From Allacma fusca (Eukaryota > Arthropoda > Collembola > Symphypleona > Sminthuridae), in NCBI GenBank assembly GCA_947179485.1, contig OX359247.1, positions 33,022,801-33,086,800 on the forward strand: a DNA stretch of 64,000 nt, read 5' to 3'. Below, one piece after another: positions 56,571-64,000 of the stretch. Position numbers and translations under genes: made by a program. Below the pieces are notes generated by a model, which worked only from the letters and a program-made list of their open reading frames with translations, was not told where the DNA came from and did not search any database. How positions within the stretch are numbered: the stretch's first letter is position 1; each line of letters begins with the position of its first letter.

Positions 56571-57402
56571 CAAAGGTGTCCGCCTATCCTACATAAAGGC
56601 CTATTTGTAGGCTATTTATAGGGTGCGAGGATTTTATTGAAGAGGCTTGTAGGCAAAATAGGGTGCAAGAATATACACTTAAAACCTAGCCTACAAAATA
56701 GGTAGGCCCAGCCTTCTTAGAATTATAGGCATATATGTAGGCTATTGAAGCACATCATTTTCATTTAATGGTATATGGAACGGGCAAAATGAAAATTAAA
56801 GAATAGTAATCTGCGACTGGTACTTGCAGATTGTATACCACTGAAATAAATAATTGTGTTTGAACACAGTTCAAATTTCAAACACGATTTACTGAGATAT
56901 GTTGTCAGTCATCTTATTGATTTCCGTTGTCATAATTGTCTTATTGTTCAGCTGGCTTTGGAAATGTTTCTTGCGGTATCTAATTTGGGAAATCTTAAGT
57001 ATGATATCCCTTTTGACCAACGTTGTAAAATTTTTGAACTATTTCCGGTGCAATCCAAAGCGAGATCGACACTGTTCCGCTCTTAGGGACTTTGACCAAG
57101 GTGACTAAACTATTTTATTCCGATTCTATTGACTTGAGACATTGTTTTTAATTAGAGTGGATTGCCCTTAAATAGTCTGTCAGTAACGAAAAGCATATAA
57201 AATGTAGGAAGGGTGTAGAATTGGTTGATCTAATTTGTCAATGAAATGTAGGCAAATATGTAGGCTCGGTGCTCCCCATATAGGAAGGATGTAGGATAGG
57301 CTGGCCTATTCGGAGGTTAAAAAGTAGGCATATATGTAGGCTTGGATCAAATTTTATAAATAGGAAGGATATAGGATAGGCTGAGTCATTTGGACACCTT
57401 TG
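56571..57402. mobile_element. Non-autonomous hAT-like element, TAGGATAGGC family
   Basis: An exact 8-bp duplication GTTGGTAC lies at 56563-56570 and 57403-57410. The ends are CAAAGGTGTCC in inverted orientation. Arrays of TAGGCATATATGTAGGCT and AGGATAGGC occur near both ends. Two overlapping short ORFs in the centre (56856-57108) show no transposase motifs. Confidence 0.9.
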
Positions 57403-57532
57403 GTTGGTACATATGTATATAGCCAGCACAACGAGCTGAGTGAGCTGAAAAAGCTCTCCTCTGCGACAACGTTTCAGCCCGCTGTGCTTCTCAGCTTGCT
57501 GTATATATGTATATACCATCGACTTGCTTGGC

Positions 57533-58506
57533 CTAGTGTTTCTGTCGGTGCAAGTATTGGGAATAACCGAACTTGCAATTGCAATTATAATTGATAATGC
57601 AAGTACCAGTAATTCAGTAACTGGTACTTGCTAAAATGTGGCAATTAAATCATTCAAATAACCGAAATTGAACTTGCAATTAGTTCATAAGTTACTTGCA
57701 GTTGGTAAGGCAATTGCAAAATCATGTGGATGTAATTGCACCGATAAGTACAATTGCAAGTGCAATTCCAATTTGTAATTGCAAGTTAACTGATATACAG
57801 TATAAATCAGCGAAGAGGCCAAATGACCTGTGCATTTTTTAGGGGTAGCAAGATGATATACATGCTGTTTCACTCAATTAAACAAAGTGTATTAAATTAA
57901 AGGATCTATAGATGCAATGTATAATAATTCAAATAAAGTGTAGTGATGTAAATAGCCTTTCTTTAAACCTTCCAAGGTTAAAATATTGTAAAATTTCATT
58001 CTTTAACATCTTTACAATCCTTAAAATAGTTGGCCTATTTTTCTATTATTTTGTGTAAATGGAAACATTTTGATGCTAATCAAAAATTTACTTACATTAA
58101 TTTGCCTACTCACCGACGAAATTATACAGTCAGTAATGTAATTACACTCGTTGAGACAATACTCGTGATTGTTATGTACATTAGTTAATAGAGCGGAATG
58201 ATTTATTGAGACATTTTGCGCTCAAATTAGAAACGATTTCAAGTTGCAATTAACTTGATAAGTATTTTTTGAAGTGCAACTTTTTACAGTGCAAGCATTT
58301 GTAATTGCAATTGAATTTCTTGCCATTTCAGTTGTGTTTAACCGGTAATTGCGAGTATTTATTGCTTTTGTAATTGCAATTTAAGTACACAGAAATTGCA
58401 CTTGCACCGACAATTGCAATTCCTTGGTGTAAAATAACCGCAATTGAACCGAACTTGCAAGTGCAATTAGTAATTGAGGTTAACTTGCAATTGACAAGAA
58501 ACACTA
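57533..58506. mobile_element. Probable non-autonomous hAT-like element, CAATTGCAAGTT family
   Basis: TGCTTGGC occurs at 57525-57532 and 58507-58514, an 8-bp duplication. The left end reads CTAGTGTTTCTGTCGGTGCA and the right end, reverse-complemented, TAGTGTTTCTTGTCAATTGC, so the left side has one extra C. GCAATTGCAAGT arrays fill both subterminal regions. Confidence 0.8.
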
Positions 58507-58599
58507 TGCTTGGCTATATAGTGAAATAATATAGTACATAGCGGTTTGCTATATAGTGAAATGAGCGCGTCAAGCTTTACATTAACAGGTTTAAGTACA

Positions 58600-58740
58600 A
58601 GCTAGGGAGATTTGCTTGAACCTCAAGTCATATTCAGGGCCAAGTGACTATCAACTCGAGTATTCAAGGTCAAGTTTAAAGTTTCAATTTACGCATGCCA
58701 AAAAGGATGAGACCAATTTTAAAAACAGATTGTGCTATCA
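58600..58740. repeat. Fragment of the CTTGAACTTGA hAT-like family
   Basis: It contains CTTGAACCTCAAGTCAT-type repeats and then TTACGCATGCCAAAAAGGAT. This resembles the reverse complement of 37930-37985 inside the complete element at 37002-38257. No own termini are seen. Confidence 0.55.
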
Positions 58741-58788
58741 ACATTTGGTGTTACTTGAGGAACATCTGTTTTGATAGGGAAATACTAT

Positions 58789-59306
58789 TGAAAGAGTAGG
58801 TTATGGTCATACCATGAAATCCTAACTCCTGGATTATTTACTTATGTAATTGTCAAGAAATTGTAAATAATTGGAAATCGTGCTGATGGAAGGAATGATT
58901 ATGAATAAACGATTGATTGTGATTTTCTATTAATCCGAAGACTAATTGCTTTTATTTAATAATTGAAATTAAAAGGAAAAGGAAATGAAGATTAACAACT
59001 AAAAATAGGTGTTACTGGAATGACTCTCAGTTATTCACTGAAGAGTCTGGAAGAATCTTAAACTTAACAAGTGGCTACTTGAGCCTATTTTTACAATCTT
59101 AAGTCTAGACGTTACATCATAACGGATGTAACGGGACGTTGACACTCGTCGGCTTTAGCCGATGGGAAGTGCTTACTTTGCACCTTTACAATAAGTGTTG
59201 AAGTTACTTTAAACTGACTTAACCTATGGTTGTGTATTTCACAACTTAATTAATTATTCATGTGAGACTTAACTAATTTATGTAATTTCTATATACATAC
59301 CTAACA
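58789..59306. mobile_element. Solo LTR, 518 bp
   Basis: It starts TG (TGAAAGAGTAGGTTATGG), ends CA (CATACCTAACA) and is flanked by CTAT at 58785-58788 and 59307-59310. The duplicate at about 41010-41030 reads GGGAAATATTTAGGTAG and lacks it. A 4-bp duplication and TG..CA ends fit an LTR retrotransposon, possibly BEL/Pao or Gypsy; internal genes were lost by LTR recombination or never came with it. Confidence 0.75.
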
Positions 59307-59784
59307 CTATTTAGGTAGATGGATCCACTTAGTGCTTGAAAACATTAAGTAAGAATTAATTAAATAAATTACTTCATACAACGATCTTGGAGGCATTGGA
59401 TACTTCAGGTGACATCGGTAATTTGGGAAAAGAAAAGGCCACCATTCCTCTATAATTATTCTATTTTCTGTTCAAAGGAGGGCGAATAAAAATATCTCAA
59501 CTGCTGGCAAACGACCCCATAATTATTTTAACTTCGTATTACACATTCGATTTGAATTTTAAATTGAAGTTTTTAAATGATTTTTTAGCTTTTGTGTTTA
59601 GGAAAATTTCATTGAAGGAAAATGCATTTGAAACTGAAATTCTTCTGGTGACTAGTATATCGTCAGCGAAGAAGCAAAATGGTCTAGATGCTTTCTCGAG
59701 GGGGTGGAAAAAGGTCGCGATCCTGGTTCATGCCTAAGATGATCAACAAATTATGCCCAAATTTGCAAGTTGTTTTACCAAATT

Positions 59785-60070
59785 TAGACAAGGGTCTCTA
59801 CCCATATACATCCCCAAACTCTGAGAACATGTCCTCTTTGGAAAAAAGTCCCTACCCATATACGTGCCCAATCTCTGAGTACATGCCCACTTTCGGAAAA
59901 ATGTGCCTACCCATATATATGCCCACTTTCGGAAACATATGCCTACCGATATACGTGCCCAATCTCAGAGAATATGCCCACTTTATAAAAAAAATTCCTA
60001 CCCATATACGTGCTCAATCTCTGAGTACATGCCCGCTTTCGGAAAAATTTGGTTCCTGCCCACTTTGGAA
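59785..60070. repeat. Minisatellite, about 54-bp unit
   Basis: CCTACCCATATA recurs at about 59797, 59850, 59906, 59942 and 59997, each followed by GTGCCCAATCTCTGAGTACA and a CCCACTTTCGGAAAAA segment. Spacings are about 53, 56, 36 and 55. The frame through it is open, which produces spurious tyrosine/proline-rich ORFs. Confidence 0.85.
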
Positions 60071-60102
60071 CTTTTTTCACCATTTCGTTTCTTATCGTCG
60101 AA

Positions 60103-60879
60103 ATGGTTGACATCGTAGACTTATCGTACCAGGACCTGGTAGATACGGGCTATCAATTTCATATGGGTTCTTATGAAAGACAACAAAATTTAAATGAGCT
60201 TCAATTTGGCATGGTTAATGGTTCGAGGAGGGAGTCACATCGCAAGCTGTTAGATAGTGTTACTTCATTTCATGGGAATCAAATGGATCCAATTTTGTAT
60301 CAGATTTTCTTCGAGCAACAAGCCGCCATACTTCATGGAAATGTCCAAAATGTTATTTCCAGGTTCACGTCGCATCATTATTTCAAGAAATTCTACCAAT
60401 CAACAAGTGAGTATTTCCAAAATACTGCGGGCTGGCTTTTCTTTATAGTTAATGGCGATTGCTTTAAAGACATTATGATGAGGATCATTAGCTCTGGTAT
60501 TATGAGTTGGTGGTTTCAAGTTTATGACAAGATTCATGAGGACAAAAATGAACTGTATTTCAAACAAGGGTTTGCAAAATTAATTTTGCAACCAAAAGCA
60601 GTTGTGGCCTTGGCAAGAAAGGTCAAAAGGAAAGAAAATGACTCATTAACTAACGCTGCTTCAATTTCCTTCCTGTGGGGTAGTGGTTTGGCTTTTGCAG
60701 TTTTTGTTTTTGAGATCCTGACGCTTTGCAAAGTACGTTCATGTCTTGACCAAGTCAAACTAACTAAAGTTTGGTACATCTCAAAGTTTGAAAGCATACA
60801 GAAAATGATTGAAAAGTTAATTAAACAATATTTAACTTTCAAATCCGCTATACCCAGAGATTCTGAGTTAGCGGGATGA
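60103..60879 (+). pseudogene. IR-like receptor, C-terminal part only, copy 6
   Basis: From about 60118 the sequence matches the intact receptor from LSFQDLVDSGYQF (residue 422) to the end, about 85-90 percent identical by eye, with an unbroken frame through TM3 (SFLWGSGLAFAVFVFEIL). The first 420 residues, including TM1, the pore loop and TM2, are absent and replaced by the minisatellite. The in-frame ATG at 60103 would yield a protein with one lobe and one membrane segment. The C-terminus is extended by about 50 residues relative to the intact gene because its stop codon is changed. A 5'-deleted pseudogene is most likely; its open frame suggests the loss is recent. Confidence 0.85.
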
Positions 60880-61247
60880 AACATGCGTAAAATCTGTAAA
60901 ACGATTTTTTAAATCATTGAGGGATGGAATATGTTTTAACATCCCTTCTTATATGGGCTAGTCAAGTAAATATTTCCTTGGCACCCTGTGTATGTAGAGT
61001 AATTGTGCTGGATTGCTAAAATGTGTTGTCGAATTAAATTTCGCCAATTCTTCGACCAACGTGTCAACCTTTCATTTCTTCTAGAAGGAATCATCTGAGA
61101 GTTGGCAGCCCCTTCAGGACAAATTGTCTTTCGATGAAGTTGTTTAGTGAATTTAAAAAATCAAGTTCATATTCATGTGTATTCAAAATTGTGAAAACAC
61201 ATATTTTATGAGCGAATGTGAATTTCTAAAAACTGCAAAAAATTGAC

Positions 61248-61274
61248 TTGTATGTATGTATGTATGTATGTTTA
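61248..61274. repeat. Tetranucleotide microsatellite (TATG)n
   Basis: Six TATG units in a row following TTGACTTG. Confidence 0.85.
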
Positions 61275-61279
61275 TTGTG

Positions 61280-62190
61280 CTCACGAGAGTGCTCATACAC
61301 AAAAGCATAAGATAATATGATTTACATAATTTAAAAGCTAAATCATAGTTGTACGTACCAACGATTCACACTTACAATTCCTTTTCTCAGTATTAAAAAT
61401 TTTCCCTTTTTGCCTTTTCATCCACAGATCTCGCAAATTTTACAGCAGAAATTATATAGATTTGTTAACAATTGCGGGCAAGGTGAATTTAGTATGTTTA
61501 CATATGATTGGGTTACATTTTCATTATCACAATTTAAATTAAAAGTATCTCTCATAGAGTTTAGTCTATCACATTCAATTATTAAGTGTTGCCATAAAAA
61601 AAATTGACTTGGATAGTCCACAATATCTCATCAAAAAATGTTTAATTGCTTTAAAATCATTTCATCCAATATTTTGAAAGTCTAGCAAAGATTTGGGCGT
61701 AGTATTTAAATTCACCGATTTTTAACCAAAACTATAACATGTTTCTTGCTGAGAAGAAATCATTCGAGACATAGCTCCCTGGCCCCCCTAAGGAAATACT
61801 GTTCCGAAATAGAGATTTAATATAAATTTCAAAAATTTAAATTTATGTCAACTGGTGTACAAATTTTCGGAGACTATCGTGAAACCCGGAAGTGCAACTA
61901 TAGGATGTCGAATCTCATAAGACATTTGATTCCCCCCAGTTTGTAGCGTATTCTTGTCCAGTTTTTCCAAAACAATTTCCATTGACCTAGGCAAATATTT
62001 GAGGCCACAAAGGTGAATCAAAGTCTAAATTTTTCACAGAATTTGAGTTCAATAGATTTTCGACCTCAAAATATGTGCCTCCACTGAGTTATATTTTCGA
62101 CGAAAAGATCTGCATGCTATGTTTTTCAACACCATGTAGATCATTTTGCCACTTCACCGGTGATAGATCAATTAAAACTAGCTCTGCCGA
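61280..62190. other. Non-coding interval in copy X'
   Basis: No supported gene. The reverse-oriented dispersed motif (CATTTTGCCACTTCACCGG) is at about 62142-62160. Confidence 0.4.
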
Positions 62191-64000
62191 GCCTGTAGCT
62201 TTGTAAAAATTATATATAACTTGTTTATTTTGTTAGATATGCACGCATGTCTGGTTTTCTGATATCAAAATAATTTAGGCTACTATTTATGTACGTAGAA
62301 TTTAACCATTCAACAAAGATGGGGGTGAATAGTTTATATTATGGAACCATCGAATTTTGCGAAAGTAAGTAATTTCGATACTTTTTGTAATGCACTGCAT
62401 ACTCTAAAATGAAATAGTAATAAGTGGACCTCAGTTTTCCGTCAACCGAAGGACTTGATTTCAGTTATATCTAATTATTAATAGCTAATATTAATAATGC
62501 GTTGCTGGGTGAAAAACGTGCTTCAAATAATTCACGGCCACAAAATTTGATGGAACATTGCATGCACTTGTAAACCAGTAAATTTACCGGAGAATGCTCC
62601 TTGGACCAAAAATGTGAAACGTATGTAGTGATGTATGTACATAGTATGTGTATGGAACGTGTGGTATTTAACCACTAGCAATGTAACTAAAATTAATTAA
62701 AAAATATTGTACCTCACATTTTCGGAAGTCAGGGATGCCTGAGTGAGTAACCAACGCACCCTTACGAAAATGTCCATGATTTTTGCTACTGAAATCGAAT
62801 TTTGCTTCTCCTGTATTTTTAAATACTGAACAGCAATCCGACATCTCGTGCTAGATGTCACCCCGTTCATTCCTATGCTTAAGCAACTTACTGGAACCGT
62901 GAGAAAACTGTATGAAAAATATTTGGGAAGACATTTTTCGAGATGGGATTTCAGCAAATGAGCTCCAAAGAATGTATTTGGTAACTTAGTTTTTTCTTTA
63001 CTTTAATTATTTAATCTGCAAACTATTTTGGACATCTATCTGCAGGAGACAATAAAATCAATTCGCCAACTATTTATCATTATAAATATCCACTGCATAT
63101 GATGGGTGGATAGAATGGGTAAAAAGTTTCTCCAACTATACTCAGGTATTATGAAGTTTCAGGAATCAGTAAATTATTGTCCCAAATCGCTGGGAACTGA
63201 GAGAACGTTTCGGCCAACTGGGAAAAATTCATCGACTTCTCAAATTGTCAGCCTCAAATTGGGAAATTTAAATCTTGTTTAAAAACTACAGCAGCACTCT
63301 TCCGGTTACAATGAAACTGGTACCATACGATTAAGAGGGTCGTGTTGTGGTGGTACTCATTGATAATCCGCGTTAATTTCCTTTCTAGAAAAATTCAGTG
63401 ACCTGGTTATTCATCATAATTTTAAGACCGATTGCTATACAGTGCAATGTTAGATTTGAGATAAATTCGTATACACCACAATGTTAATTTTCTGATCAAT
63501 TCCTCTACGGAACAATGTTAATTTTGCAATAAATCCCACTATAGAGGTAACTCACTTATCAACGTTTCTAAAGCTTTCATGTTTCTATTGTAATACATTT
63601 TATCATCCAAATTACCAACAATGAAGAGACTGAATGTGTATATTGTTATGTGAGTGAATTAATTACGGTAAGAAATATTTTTCTGCAAAGTAGTAAAAGT
63701 AAATAAGGAAATTTTTTATATTTACAGTTTCCTGCTTCGTGTGGCGAGTTGGGAATCAGTATGTGAGAAGAATTGTCACCAAGTAACTATGCAACTATTA
63801 TTAATTTTATTTGTAAAATTATTTACAAATTGGCAAAATGGTTTGGTCAAGAAACTATGATTTTAAAAAACAAAATTTTGTCAACATTTTGGATTTTACA
63901 AAGTGAGTTTACTGATTTCCTTATAATTAACCAATATTTTGCCATTTACACAGGAAACTATACAATTATTTGTTCGCGTCTTTTGGAATAGAAAAAAATA

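Larger units (their letters stand above)
58740..63990. repeat. Large segmental duplication, copy X' (partner of 40.9-50.5 kb)
   Basis: It is shorter than copy X because it lacks the receptor N-terminal half with its upstream region (replaced by a minisatellite) and the foldback, Mutator-like and CCGTTCACATTG insertions. It has its own solo LTR insertion. The window ends inside the copy. Confidence 0.85.

Noticed and set aside
59785-60070. CRISPR-like direct repeats
   Set aside because: Eukaryotic minisatellite: contiguous units, no unique spacers.
59688-60110. 140-aa tyrosine/proline-rich repeat protein
   Set aside because: Product of the 54-bp minisatellite, whose frame happens to be open; unit spacing is not a multiple of three throughout.
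1-64000. tRNA or rRNA genes
   Set aside because: No A-box/B-box pair or conserved rRNA segment was recognised on either strand by eye; a covariance-model scan would be decisive.

Overview
This is an AT-rich animal nuclear segment dominated by repeats. Short spliced introns (six-exon acid phosphatase), a secreted alpha-2-macroglobulin/TEP-type protein and a cluster of divergent ionotropic-receptor (IR)-like genes point to an arthropod. A springtail is my best guess, from general knowledge of IR and TEP expansions; no single marker here proves it.

Layout. 1-690: decayed tail of a 42-residue-period TPR array. 2427-4185 (-): complete histidine acid phosphatase in which the third active-site arginine position is Tyr. 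5467-8301: three non-autonomous inverted-repeat elements. 8501-12886 (+): intact single-exon TEP/A2M-like gene whose thioester motif has become KNAEQ; a deleted relative lies at 22440-22925 (-). 15878-17240 (+): IR-like pseudogene with one in-frame stop, abutting an L1/Tx1-type LINE (17290-21608, -) that is intact except for one frameshift. 22.9-30 kb: about 3-kb tandem duplication, with a third copy of parts at 53.9-56.1 kb. 29.7-35.3 kb and 40.0-40.7 kb: more IR pseudogenes. 42520-44415 (+): the only intact IR-like gene, 631 aa. 40.9-50.5 kb is repeated in the same order and orientation, in compressed form, at 58.7-64.0 kb; that copy keeps only the C-terminal part of the receptor.

The duplicated blocks act as natural pre-insertion references. 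They, and direct repeats read in the sequence, give exact boundaries for many mobile elements: six hAT-like elements with 8-bp target duplications (5467-6442, 27118-28090, 30023-31229, 35481-36398, 37002-38257, 56571-57402) plus a probable seventh (57533-58506), a Mutator-like element with a 9-bp duplication (47201-48103), a pogo-like element at TA (31929-32712), a solo LTR (58789-59306), a foldback element of inverted 32-bp units (46706-47038) and a 125-bp-arm near-perfect hairpin (45612-45895).

Likely functional protein genes are few: the acid phosphatase, the TEP-like protein and the 631-aa receptor. The rest is birth-and-death debris of the receptor family and transposon activity. The less ordinary items are the dispersed 32-bp motif and its foldback element, the long hairpin, the thioester-less intronless TEP and the Arg-to-Tyr acid phosphatase.
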